From NCBI GenBank assembly GCA_030619185.1, contig JAUXBW010000020.1, positions 1 through 12,891 on the forward strand: a DNA stretch of 12,891 nt, in the 5' to 3' direction. The notes under the pieces were generated by a model, which worked only from the letters and a program-made list of their open reading frames with translations, made no database searches and had not been told where the DNA came from. The stretch comes from Methyloprofundus sp. (GTDB lineage Bacteria; Pseudomonadota; Gammaproteobacteria; Methylococcales; Methylomonadaceae). How positions within the stretch are numbered: position 1 is the stretch's first letter; each line of letters opens with the position of its first letter. Shown here piece by piece: positions 6,763-12,891 of this stretch. A program made the translations under genes and the position numbers.

Positions 6763-8217
6763 TTACTCAGGAATTAATCCCTCACCAACAGTCACAACCT
6801 TAAGTGCGTTGGTACCGCCCTTTTCGCCTGTTAGATCGCCTTTAGTGATAATAAAAGTATCGCCTTTTTCAGCATAATTGAACTTTTTTAGCAGTTCAAT
6901 AATTTCCCTATTCAACTGCACATGATCCTGATCTTTAAGTTCATAGTAAATAGGAATGACACCACGATACAAAGTCACCTGCCCTAAAGTCTCTTCATGA
7001 CTACTAAATGCAAAGATAGGTAAACCCGAGCGGATACGCGACATCCATAAAGGTGTAGCACCTGACTCTGTTAGCGCAACAAGACCCTGTACATCCGAGT
7101 GGTTCGCCATATACATGGCAGCCATAGCAACCGCTTCATCCTTACGGTTAAAGCGGGCATCTACACGGTGCTTAGACCGTCTCGCAGCACGTTGCTTATC
7201 TGTTTCTATGCAGACGCGCACCATTGCTTCTACTGTTTGCACCGGGTAGCGTCCTGCTGCTGTTTCTGCAGACAGCATAATGGCATCCGTACCATCCAGT
7301 ACCGCATTGGCAACATCAAAAACTTCGGCACGAGTTGGAATCGGATTTTCAATCATTGACTCCATCATTTGCGTGGCTGTAATCACCGCCCGATCCAGCT
7401 CTCTTGCTCGCTTGATAAGAAATTTTTGTGCCGAGGGCAAATTAGCATCACCAATTTCCACCCCTAAATCACCACGCGCCACCATAATCACATCAGATGC
7501 AAGGATAATCTCATCCATCACCTCTGGAATCATGGCTTCGGCGCGCTCAACTTTAGCAACGATGCTTGCATAACAATTCACATCTGCTAATAAGCGACGC
7601 GCTTCATTTAAGTCTTCTGCACAACGAGGAAAAGAAACAGCGACGAAATCAGCTTTAATTTGTCCTATGGTAATAATATCTTCTTTGTCTTTATCCGTTA
7701 ATGCGGCAGCTGATAAACCTCCACCTAATAGGTTAATCCCTTTGTTATTAGATAAGTTACCACCCACAATCACAGTACAGTTAATACGGCCATCAACGAC
7801 ATTAATAACATCTAAAACAACACGACCATCATCAAGCAACAAGCGGCTTCCTTCAACAACTTCTTTTGCCAGCGCTTCATAGGTAATACCTACTTCTGCA
7901 TTATCACCCGCATTTTCATCCAGGTTCATATCAAGCGCAAAGTCCTGCCCTTCATCAAGCCAGACTTTATCTTCCGCAAAACGGGCAATACGAATTTTTG
8001 GCCCTTGTAAGTCGGCTAGTATACCCACTCTACGACCTGTTTTTTTGGATAAAGCACGCACTTGATTCGCGCGTTCTATATGATCTTGTGCAACACCATG
8101 AGAAAAATTTAAGCGTACGGCATCAATTCCTGCATAGAACAGCTTTTCTAAAACGCCTTCTTTATCTGTTGCAGGCCCAAGGGTTGCTAAAATTTTCGTT
8201 CTTCTAAGTTCAGGCAT
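6763..8217 (-). CDS. pykA: Pyruvate kinase (PykA type)
   Basis: Converts phosphoenolpyruvate and ADP to pyruvate and ATP, the last step of glycolysis, in the cytoplasm. The 484 residues run in parallel with E. coli PykA (480): RRTKILATLGPATD at the N-terminus, R35-L-N37-F-S39-H40, DLQGPKIR, the B domain 73-175, LSNNKGINLLGGGLSA (a stretch close to PykA), catalytic K222 and metal ligand E224 in VAKVERAEA, D250 in VARGDLGVEIG, and ATQMMESM. The C-terminal regulatory domain is complete. The ATG at 8217 fits the family start, though the ribosome binding site is weak. It follows gap on the same strand after 164 bp. PykA-type enzymes in E. coli respond to AMP and sugar monophosphates; allostery here is not readable from sequence. 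Confidence 0.96.
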   Translation of the reverse strand: MPELRRTKILATLGPATDKEGVLEKLFYAGIDAVRLNFSHGVAQDHIERANQVRALSKKTGRRVGILADLQGPKIRIARFAEDKVWLDEGQDFALDMNLDENAGDNAEVGITYEALAKEVVEGSRLLLDDGRVVLDVINVVDGRINCTVIVGGNLSNNKGINLLGGGLSAAALTDKDKEDIITIGQIKADFVAVSFPRCAEDLNEARRLLADVNCYASIVAKVERAEAMIPEVMDEIILASDVIMVARGDLGVEIGDANLPSAQKFLIKRARELDRAVITATQMMESMIENPIPTRAEVFDVANAVLDGTDAIMLSAETAAGRYPVQTVEAMVRVCIETDKQRAARRSKHRVDARFNRKDEAVAMAAMYMANHSDVQGLVALTESGATPLWMSRIRSGLPIFAFSSHEETLGQVTLYRGVIPIYYELKDQDHVQLNREIIELLKKFNYAEKGDTFIITKGDLTGEKGGTNALKVVTVGEGLIPE

Positions 8218-8321
8218 ATATAAGTAAGTGGCTATTTAAGTTATCTATTTCAATATAAGGATTCAACCAAAGACGCAGTTGAGTAATCTACCAGCCATAA
8301 CTGGATTTAATTCATCAGGTT

Positions 8322-8368
8322 AAACGGGGCAATAGACTGGCAGACTAAAGTCCGCTCTACATCGCCCC
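8322..8368 (-). terminator. Possible weak terminator or structured spacer after gap
   Basis: GGGGC (8326-8330) pairs with GCCCC (8364-8368), with two more pairs after one mismatch and an inner GACT/AGTC possibility. On the minus strand the second arm is followed by only GTTT, so termination would be weak. This would allow some read-through from gap into pykA, or a short processed spacer. The remainder of the 164-bp gap shows no clear promoter for pykA. Confidence 0.35.
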
Positions 8369-8381
8369 ACCATTAAATTGC

Positions 8382-9395
8382 TTATTTTGCGTTCATCAAG
8401 GCGACTGTTGTATCGATCATACGGTTTGAAAAACCCCATTCGTTATCGTACCAGGAAAGTACTTTAACTAATGTTCCACCCGTGACTTTAGTCAAGCCTG
8501 CTTCATAGGTTGATGAAGCAGGGTCATGATTAAAATCTATTGATACTAAAGGCTTGGTATTTATATTCAACACACCTTTTAATGGACCTTCCGATGCTGC
8601 GACTAATAATTGATCTATTTCTTCTTTCGTTGTCGGTCTGGAAGCAACAAAAGTTAAATCAACGACAGATACATTAATTGTTGGCACGCGCATTGCAAAA
8701 CCATCCAGTTTACCCGCCATTTCAGGTAGCACAAGACCAACAGCCGCCGCCGCTCCAGTTTTTGTGGGGATCATTGACTGCGTTGCTGAACGCGCACGAC
8801 GTAAATCCTTATGATACACATCTGATAATACTTGATCATTCGTGTAAGAATGGATAGTAGTCATTAAGCCACTTTCAATCCCAATGCCATCAATTAGAGG
8901 CTTCACTAGAGGCGCAAGACAGTTTGTTGTACAAGATGCATTAGAAATAACCGTATCAGATGCTTTTAAAATATCGTGATTCACACCATACACAATGGTT
9001 GCATCAACATCTTTTCCGCCTGGCGCAGAAATAATGACTTTTTTAGCACCCGCGGCTAAATGTGCTGAGGCTTTTTCTTTAGTCGCAAAAAAACCAGTAC
9101 ACTCATGTACTACATCTACGCCTAACTCAGCCCATGGGAGTTTTGCAGGGTCTCTTTCTGCTAGCACTTTAATTTTGTCACCATCAACGATCATGTAATC
9201 GCCTTCCATGCTGACCTCAAAAGGAAATTTCCCATGTACAGAGTCATACTGTGTTAAGTGCGCATTAGTTTCAGTATCACCCAAATCATTGATCGCAACA
9301 ACTTCTACTTCACCTTTACGGTTTGCTTCATAGATTGCACGTACTACACAACGACCAATACGGCCATATCCATTAATTGCAACTTTAATCGCCAT
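8382..9395 (-). CDS. gap: Glyceraldehyde-3-phosphate dehydrogenase, type I
   Basis: Reversibly oxidises and phosphorylates glyceraldehyde 3-phosphate to 1,3-bisphosphoglycerate with NAD+. Start chosen at ATG 9395 ([15 protein letters not shown]), with GGAG eight bases upstream. The open frame reaches 9440 but would add 15 residues before the conserved N-terminus. 337 aa, normal. The NAD-binding motif is N8-G-Y-G-R-I-G14, and D37 after AIN suggests NAD rather than NADP preference. Catalytic C155 lies in [13 protein letters not shown] and H182 in [10 protein letters not shown]. The ending [12 protein letters not shown] is complete. The Cys/His pair and SCTTN context argue for GAPDH; erythrose-4-phosphate dehydrogenase is the closest alternative and is less likely. 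It lies between pckA and pykA on the same strand, with its own promoter region. Confidence 0.95.
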   Translation of the reverse strand: MAIKVAINGYGRIGRCVVRAIYEANRKGEVEVVAINDLGDTETNAHLTQYDSVHGKFPFEVSMEGDYMIVDGDKIKVLAERDPAKLPWAELGVDVVHECTGFFATKEKASAHLAAGAKKVIISAPGGKDVDATIVYGVNHDILKASDTVISNASCTTNCLAPLVKPLIDGIGIESGLMTTIHSYTNDQVLSDVYHKDLRRARSATQSMIPTKTGAAAAVGLVLPEMAGKLDGFAMRVPTINVSVVDLTFVASRPTTKEEIDQLLVAASEGPLKGVLNINTKPLVSIDFNHDPASSTYEAGLTKVTGGTLVKVLSWYDNEWGFSNRMIDTTVALMNAK

Positions 9396-9464
9396 CAAGT
9401 TTTCTCCAAAAGATAAATATAATAAGGTTTGCTCATACACTAAAAATGCATGAAAATTCTTGAA

Positions 9465-9470
9465 ATTATA
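9465..9470 (-). promoter_or_regulatory. gap promoter, extended -10
   Basis: On the minus strand TGTTATAAT gives a perfect TATAAT (9465-9470) with the extended TGn element. A poor -35 candidate, TAGACG, sits 18 bp upstream. The start of transcription would fall near 9457, leaving a ~60-base leader before the ATG at 9395. Its place after the pckA terminator supports independent transcription of gap. Confidence 0.55.
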
Positions 9471-9497
9471 ACAAATGATCTAATGATCCGTCTATCG

Positions 9498-9516
9498 AAT
9501 TCGCTTTTAGCGAATT
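9498..9516. promoter_or_regulatory. Perfect 8-bp inverted repeat upstream of the gap promoter
   Basis: AATTCGCT (9498-9505) and AGCGAATT (9509-9516) are separated by TTT. It is centred about 40 bases upstream of the gap -10 and only six bases from the pckA terminator T-run. No U-tract follows, so a protein-binding operator is possible; a minor RNA hairpin is the alternative. No known regulator is matched. Confidence 0.4.
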
Positions 9517-9521
9517 GACAC

Positions 9522-9558
9522 AAAAAAAGGGAGGGCTAAATAGTTTAGCCCTCCCTTT
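9522..9558 (-). terminator. Rho-independent terminator of pckA
   Basis: A perfect 15-bp stem, AAAGGGAGGGCTAAA (9526-9540) and its complement (9544-9558), with a TAG loop. On the minus strand the T-run covers 9522-9528. It starts 27 bases after the pckA stop. On the plus strand only TTT then CTGAAAAA follows, so it is a minus-strand signal. Confidence 0.93.
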
Positions 9559-9585
9559 CTGAAAAATTATTTAATGACTCTAATT

Positions 9586-11166
9586 TTACAGTTGCGGCCC
9601 TGCTTTAGAATAATCAAAGTTACCACTGGCATCCATATATTTTTTAAAGTTCTCAATAAACATACCGGCTAATTTTGTTGCTGTCGTATCATAACTTGAT
9701 TTATCGGCCCATGCGTTACGAGGATTAAGCAACATAGCATCAATACCCGGCACAGCCTTAGGTACATTTAAGTGAAACAAGGGAATACTTTCAAACTCAG
9801 CATCATCAATACTCCCGTTTAAAATACTATTTACACAGGCACGAGTTGCCTGGATACTCATACGCTCACCGACACCATAAGCCCCCCCCGCCCAGCCAGT
9901 ATTTACCAGATAAGCCTGCACACCATATCGCTCCATTTTTTCACCCAGTAACTGAGCATAAATTGAGGGATGCAACGGCAAAAAGGCCTCACCAAAGCAG
10001 GCTGAAAAAGTAGCTTTAGGCTCAGTAACACCACGCTCTGTACCTGCCACTTTAGCGGTATAACCCGATAAAAAGTAATACATCGCCTGTTCTTTATTCA
10101 GCCGGGACACTGGCGGTAAAACACCGAAAGCATCACAGGTTAAAAAGATAATACTTTTAGGCATCCCCGCGCGCAATCCCGGACGATGATTATCGATATG
10201 TTCAATAGGATATGAAACCCGCGTGTTTTCCGTTTTAGAGTTATCAAAGTAGTCCACTACACCATCATCATCAGCAACCACATTTTCCAGCAAAGCGTGG
10301 CGTTTGATTGCCCCATGAATTTCAGGTTCACTTACTGCGGAGAGACCTATTGTTTTTGCATAACAGCCACCTTCAAAATTGAAGATTCCACTTTCATCCC
10401 ATCCGTGCTCATCATCTCCAATTAATTCACGCTCAGCATCGGTTGACAGGGTTGTTTTTCCGGTTCCTGAGAGACCAAAGAATATAGTCACATCTCCGTC
10501 TTTACAGACATTCGCACTACAGTGCATAGAGAGTATGCCCTTTAATGGTAACCAGTAGTTCATCATGGTGAAGATACCCTTCTTCATTTCACCGCCGTAC
10601 CAGGTACCGCCTATAATAGCGATATTTTTTTCAATATTGAAAATAACAAAAACTTCAGAGTTCAGACCATGTCCCTGCCATTTTGTATTAGTAAGATTAC
10701 TGGCATTATAAACACGAAAATCAGGCGCAAAAGTGGCTAGCTCACTCAGTTCCGGGCGAAGAAACATATTTTTTACAAAATGTGACTGCCAGGCAAATTC
10801 GGTAATAAAACGGGCAGATATGCGCGTATCAGAACTTGCCCCTGCGTAACCATCTGTAACATAGAGATCCTTGCCCGAAAGATAATCAATAACCTCATCA
10901 TATAGCTCATCAAATATTTCCACAGAAACAGGTTTATTAACTTCACCCCAGGCAATATATTCCTGAGAAGGTTCCTGCCCAACAAAGTATTTATCTTTTG
11001 GTGAACGCCCGGTAAATTTCCCGGTATCAACCATCATCGTACCACTGCTTGCCACGCTTCCTTCCTTGTTATTGAGCTCATGCTCAAACAACTCGTCATA
11101 GCTCAAATTATGATAGACATTTCCGATACTCTTTAACCCCAAACTCTCCGCACTTAACCCACTCAT
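9586..11166 (-). CDS. pckA: Phosphoenolpyruvate carboxykinase (ATP)
   Basis: Converts oxaloacetate and ATP to PEP, CO2 and ADP, the entry to gluconeogenesis. In some bacteria it runs in the carboxylating direction. 526 aa, close to the usual ~530-540. Substrate Arg R54 lies in [12 protein letters not shown], and the lysines of GGEMKKG are at 195-196. The PEPCK-specific MHCSANV precedes the P-loop G231-LSGTGKT238 and the metal-binding D251-D252 in LIGDDEHGW. Adenine-site residues occur in RVSYPI. The P-loop and ATP-type motifs exclude the unrelated GTP form. The ATG at 11166 has AGAGAGG seven bases upstream. It is transcribed towards gap but ends in a strong terminator, and is divergent from the inositol-monophosphatase-family gene. 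Its leader region contains the nested inverted repeat at 11214-11346. Confidence 0.97.
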   Translation of the reverse strand: MSGLSAESLGLKSIGNVYHNLSYDELFEHELNNKEGSVASSGTMMVDTGKFTGRSPKDKYFVGQEPSQEYIAWGEVNKPVSVEIFDELYDEVIDYLSGKDLYVTDGYAGASSDTRISARFITEFAWQSHFVKNMFLRPELSELATFAPDFRVYNASNLTNTKWQGHGLNSEVFVIFNIEKNIAIIGGTWYGGEMKKGIFTMMNYWLPLKGILSMHCSANVCKDGDVTIFFGLSGTGKTTLSTDAERELIGDDEHGWDESGIFNFEGGCYAKTIGLSAVSEPEIHGAIKRHALLENVVADDDGVVDYFDNSKTENTRVSYPIEHIDNHRPGLRAGMPKSIIFLTCDAFGVLPPVSRLNKEQAMYYFLSGYTAKVAGTERGVTEPKATFSACFGEAFLPLHPSIYAQLLGEKMERYGVQAYLVNTGWAGGAYGVGERMSIQATRACVNSILNGSIDDAEFESIPLFHLNVPKAVPGIDAMLLNPRNAWADKSSYDTTATKLAGMFIENFKKYMDASGNFDYSKAGPQL

Positions 11167-11213
11167 TTAAAGCCTCTCTTTAGACAACATGACCACCAAA
11201 ATAAAAAATGCTT

Positions 11214-11346
11214 ACCGGTTCCTGATTACCCACAACTCTAAGCACAGATTCCCGATAAAAAACTTCGGGAATGACGAGACTTTTTACATGCTAATATTTT
11301 TATGCTTTTTAATGTGGCTGTGAGTTGCACGCAATCAGGCACCGGT
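11214..11346. repeat. Nested inverted-repeat structure upstream of pckA
   Basis: The outer arms 11214-11238 and 11322-11346 (25 bases each) are imperfect complements: ACCGGT, CCTGATT and CAACTC blocks match exactly with a few mismatches between. Inside is a perfect hairpin, ATTCCCGA (11248-11255) and TCGGGAAT (11265-11272), loop 9. The right outer arm can alternatively fold locally as CAGGCA (11336-11341) with TGCCTG (11348-11353). There is no clear target duplication. The ATTCCC-N-GGGAAT core resembles short dispersed repeats known in other proteobacteria (for example neisserial dRS3). It is either a repeat element or a structured pckA leader. Confidence 0.55.
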
Positions 11347-11484
11347 TTGCCTGTCAACAATGATAACAAACTACATAGCAATTTAATAATATACTAAAAG
11401 ATATTCTCATTCAAACTATTCGCTGAAAAATCAAATAACGCGCACTTCCATCGCCCGCCAATAAGCAGGATCAATATTCTGTTA

Positions 11485-11493
11485 TGTTATAAT
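11485..11493 (+). promoter_or_regulatory. Extended -10 promoter of the inositol-monophosphatase-family gene
   Basis: TGTTATAAT: perfect TATAAT at 11488-11493 with the TGn extension. No -35 match exists at 17 bp, which extended -10 promoters tolerate. The start would lie near 11500, giving a leader of about 79 bases. Confidence 0.5.
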
Positions 11494-11507
11494 CAGCAAT
11501 AAATTTC

Positions 11508-11539
11508 CTGGGGGGAGAAGGGGCAGCAGCAGGCCCCAG
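11508..11539 (+). promoter_or_regulatory. GC-rich leader with two competing stems
   Basis: The CCCC at 11534-11537 can pair either with GGGG of CTGGGG (11508-11513, making a 6-bp CTGGGG/CCCCAG stem) or with GGGGC (11520-11524, a 5-bp stem with loop AGCAGCAG). No ribosome binding site is apparent just before the ATG at 11579, so initiation may depend on leader structure. The pairing is visible; a regulatory role is inference. Confidence 0.3.
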
Positions 11540-11578
11540 CCCACACCAAAATAACTTCATACACGAGCACCTACAAAT

Positions 11579-12343
11579 ATGCCAGTATCACTAAATACAC
11601 TTGAAACCATCATCCGTGAGGCAGGAGATATTGCCTTAGGTCAATTTAACGACCTACAAAATCTGAAAATCTCACAAAAAAGTCCGCGTGATTTTGTCAC
11701 TGCAGCAGATGTTGCGGTTGAAAAGTTTTTAAAACAGGCACTTGCCCTGCACTACCCTGAATATGGCTTTTGGGGAGAAGAAAGCGGGCAAAGCGAAAAC
11801 CAGATGCAGCGCTGGATTGTTGACCCTATTGACGGTACTCATTCTTTTGCCAAGGGACAATATTTCTGGTCTATCAGTGTAGCACTGGAAATTGATAATG
11901 AGCTTGTTTTTGGGGCTGTATACGCGCCTGCATTAAACGACTATTACTGCGCCCAAAAAGACCGTGGCGCATTTAAAAACGATCAGAAAATTAGCGTCTC
12001 CAGTGAAACTGATTTGGGCAACGCCATGATTGCGACAGGATTTGCCTGTCTACGCTCTTATCTGGAAGAAAATAATCTGGAACGCTTTTGCAGAATCGCC
12101 CAAAAAACCACAGGGCAACGTCGCTTTGGTTCAGCCGCAATGGATTTGTGCCTGGTTGCCGATGGGCAGGTAGATGCTTTCTGGGAACAGGAGTTAAATT
12201 TATATGATGTTGCGGCAGGAGCCTTGATCGTACTTGAGGCAGGCGGTACCGTGACAGATTTCAAAGGAAACACGGGCGTATTTCCCAAGCAAATCTTAGC
12301 CAGCAATGGCACTATCTTAGATGAACTTTTGCAGTTGATGTAA
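11579..12343 (+). CDS. Inositol monophosphatase family protein (SuhB/HisN-like phosphatase)
   Basis: Mg2+-dependent, Li+-sensitive-type phosphomonoesterase. The family includes inositol-1-phosphatase (SuhB), histidinol-phosphatase (HisN) and PAP phosphatase (CysQ), and sequence alone does not choose between them. 254 aa, a normal length. Metal ligands are complete: E67 in WGEES, D82 and D85 in WIVDPIDGTHSF, and D210 in LNLYDVAAGALIVLEAGG. The catalytic Thr T87 follows D85-G. GSAAMDLCLVADGQVDAFWE (184-203) is the family's substrate-side segment. DPIDGTHSFAKG and LYDVAAG fit the IMP/HisN group better than CysQ. ATG at 11579 is the only plausible start, since an in-frame stop lies 21 bases upstream, although no Shine-Dalgarno is visible. 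It is divergent from pckA and convergent with the RRM gene. Confidence 0.9.
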   Translation: MPVSLNTLETIIREAGDIALGQFNDLQNLKISQKSPRDFVTAADVAVEKFLKQALALHYPEYGFWGEESGQSENQMQRWIVDPIDGTHSFAKGQYFWSISVALEIDNELVFGAVYAPALNDYYCAQKDRGAFKNDQKISVSSETDLGNAMIATGFACLRSYLEENNLERFCRIAQKTTGQRRFGSAAMDLCLVADGQVDAFWEQELNLYDVAAGALIVLEAGGTVTDFKGNTGVFPKQILASNGTILDELLQLM

Positions 12344-12400
12344 CACCTTTAGATAAGCAGGGTTCACCGAAAATTCTTATCACCTAGACAGCTTTAGTTT

Positions 12401-12431
12401 ATGCCCCATTCAATCTCTTTGTATTGGGCAT
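12401..12431. terminator. Possible weak hairpin terminator between convergent genes
   Basis: ATGCCC (12401-12406) pairs with GGGCAT (12426-12431), with two more pairs after one mismatch and a 13-base loop. On the plus strand only TTTCC follows, and there is no T-run on the minus strand. It lies 57 bases past the phosphatase stop. The rest of the 187-bp gap (12344-12530) shows nothing else I can support. Confidence 0.3.
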
Positions 12432-12530
12432 TTCCAAACAATAGAGAACATCCCTTTGCTAACCGGGGCGACTTAACTTAGCCTTTAATCGGCATAACTC
12501 GTGTCAAAATCCACAAGCACACTGCCTGTG

Positions 12531-12791
12531 TTAACGTCCTCGACGTCCTGCTTTAGCTGTCTCGAAACCAACTTTTAAAGGTTTTCCATTAAAATCTTTG
12601 CCATCTAGGCCGGCAATAGCGGCACGCGCCTCATGGCCCTCCATTTCAATAAAACCAAAACCTTTACACTGACCGGAAAATACATCGGTCACAAGTTTCA
12701 AAGAACGCACAGTACCAAATTCAGAAAACAAAGTCTCAAGATCTTGTTCATTTGTGCTGGTGGGTAAATTTCCAACAAATAGTTTTTTCAA
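12531..12791 (-). CDS. Small RRM-domain RNA-binding protein
   Basis: A single RNA-recognition-motif protein of 86 aa, binding single-stranded RNA by family; in bacteria such proteins are often cold- or stress-induced, as with the cyanobacterial Rbp proteins. RNP2 is L4-F-V-G-N-L9 and RNP1 is K43-G-F-G-F-I-E-M50. The aromatic RNA-stacking positions F5, F45 and F47 are present. A short basic tail (AKAGRRGR) ends the protein. The start is a TTG at 12791; no in-frame ATG or GTG exists between it and the hairpin upstream, and AAAGGGA lies just before it. The domain begins at residue 3, so the start is right within a residue or two. A perfect terminator-like hairpin lies about 50 bases upstream, implying either leader attenuation or a promoter squeezed into ~42 bp. 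Confidence 0.92.
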   Translation of the reverse strand: MKKLFVGNLPTSTNEQDLETLFSEFGTVRSLKLVTDVFSGQCKGFGFIEMEGHEARAAIAGLDGKDFNGKPLKVGFETAKAGRRGR

Positions 12792-12834
12792 TTCTTTTCC
12801 CTTTGGGAGTTTTGAGTAGCTTAAATCTAAGCCA

Positions 12835-12865
12835 CAAAAAAAGAACCCCGCCGGAGCGGGGTTCT
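12835..12865 (-). terminator. Intrinsic terminator hairpin just upstream of the RRM gene
   Basis: A perfect 10-bp stem, AGAACCCCGC (12842-12851) and GCGGGGTTCT (12856-12865), loop CGGA. On the minus strand it is followed by a T-run over 12835-12842, so it stops minus-strand transcription before the RRM gene. It may close an unseen upstream gene, or act as an attenuator in the RRM leader: TATAAA on the minus strand at 12880-12885 could be a -10 for a transcript that includes the hairpin. Confidence 0.85.
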
Positions 12866-12871
12866 GCGTAT

Positions 12872-12891
12872 CTAAGGCATTTATACCTTAG
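12872..12891. repeat. 6-bp inverted repeat at the right window edge
   Basis: CTAAGG (12872-12877) and CCTTAG (12886-12891) flank an 8-base AT loop that contains the minus-strand TATAAA candidate -10 box. It may extend past the window edge, so its full length cannot be judged. Confidence 0.35.

Larger units (their letters stand above)
11167..11578. other. 412-bp divergent intergenic region
   Basis: This is the only stretch above 300 bases without a gene. On the pckA side it holds the nested inverted repeat (11214-11346). On the other side it holds the TATAAT promoter and GC-rich leader of the inositol-monophosphatase-family gene. The middle (about 11355-11480) is AT-rich with no repeat I can support. 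I see no convincing coding sequence and no clear pckA promoter hexamers. Confidence 0.7.

Noticed and set aside
9396..9440. Longer N-terminus for gap
   Set aside because: It adds 15 residues not found in GAPDH and would place the GGAG site inside the coding region.
11352..11357. TTGACA on the minus strand as a -35 box for pckA
   Set aside because: Nothing like TATAAT lies 16-18 bp downstream, and it overlaps the right arm of the inverted repeat.
11510..11533. G-runs as a G-quadruplex
   Set aside because: Only two long G-runs followed by an isolated GG; there are not four runs of three, and hairpin pairing with the nearby CCCC is simpler.
1..12891. CRISPR array, tRNA, rRNA, transposase, integrase or toxin-antitoxin genes
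   Set aside because: I looked on both strands and found no regularly spaced repeats, no tRNA-like cloverleaf and no encoded protein of these types.

Overview
The window reads as a chromosomal segment of an AT-rich gammaproteobacterium. The MetH, YajR, NudF, HtpX and PykA-type proteins all align from memory with their enterobacterial counterparts, but gene order and base composition are not enteric. I cannot name the genus. The content is mostly core metabolism. I see no phage genes, transposase gene, CRISPR array, rRNA or tRNA. Every recognisable protein looks intact except metH, which is cut by the left window edge.

Left part (1-4772): the 3' portion of metH (+) converges on a YajR-type MFS transporter (-). 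The gap between them is filled almost exactly by a 157-bp imperfect palindrome flanked by TAA on both sides, which looks like a MITE. Upstream of the transporter on the same strand is nudF (ADP-ribose pyrophosphatase). It is divergent from htpX (+, membrane metalloprotease for membrane-protein quality control).

Middle (4773-6762): an orphan response regulator with an HD-GYP output domain (+, likely cyclic-di-GMP phosphodiesterase) converges on a small secreted, all-helical protein of unknown function (-), which has a strong terminator.

Right-centre (6763-11166): three minus-strand enzymes of the PEP/pyruvate/triose-phosphate section of central carbon metabolism, pykA, gap and pckA (ATP type). 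A perfect 15-bp-stem terminator separates pckA from gap, and gap has its own extended -10 promoter. They are therefore neighbours rather than one simple operon. Together they cover the GAP to 1,3-BPG, PEP to pyruvate and oxaloacetate to PEP steps.

Right end (11167-12891): a 412-bp divergent gap carries a nested inverted-repeat structure and the promoter of an inositol-monophosphatase-family gene (+). Next comes a minus-strand RRM RNA-binding protein gene with a TTG start. Its start lies about 50 bases downstream of a perfect intrinsic-terminator hairpin, which is either the end of an unseen upstream gene or a leader attenuator.

I found no clear undescribed multi-gene system. The most interesting signals are non-coding: the palindromic element at 1568-1724, the nested repeat at 11214-11346, and the terminator-bearing leader of the RRM gene.
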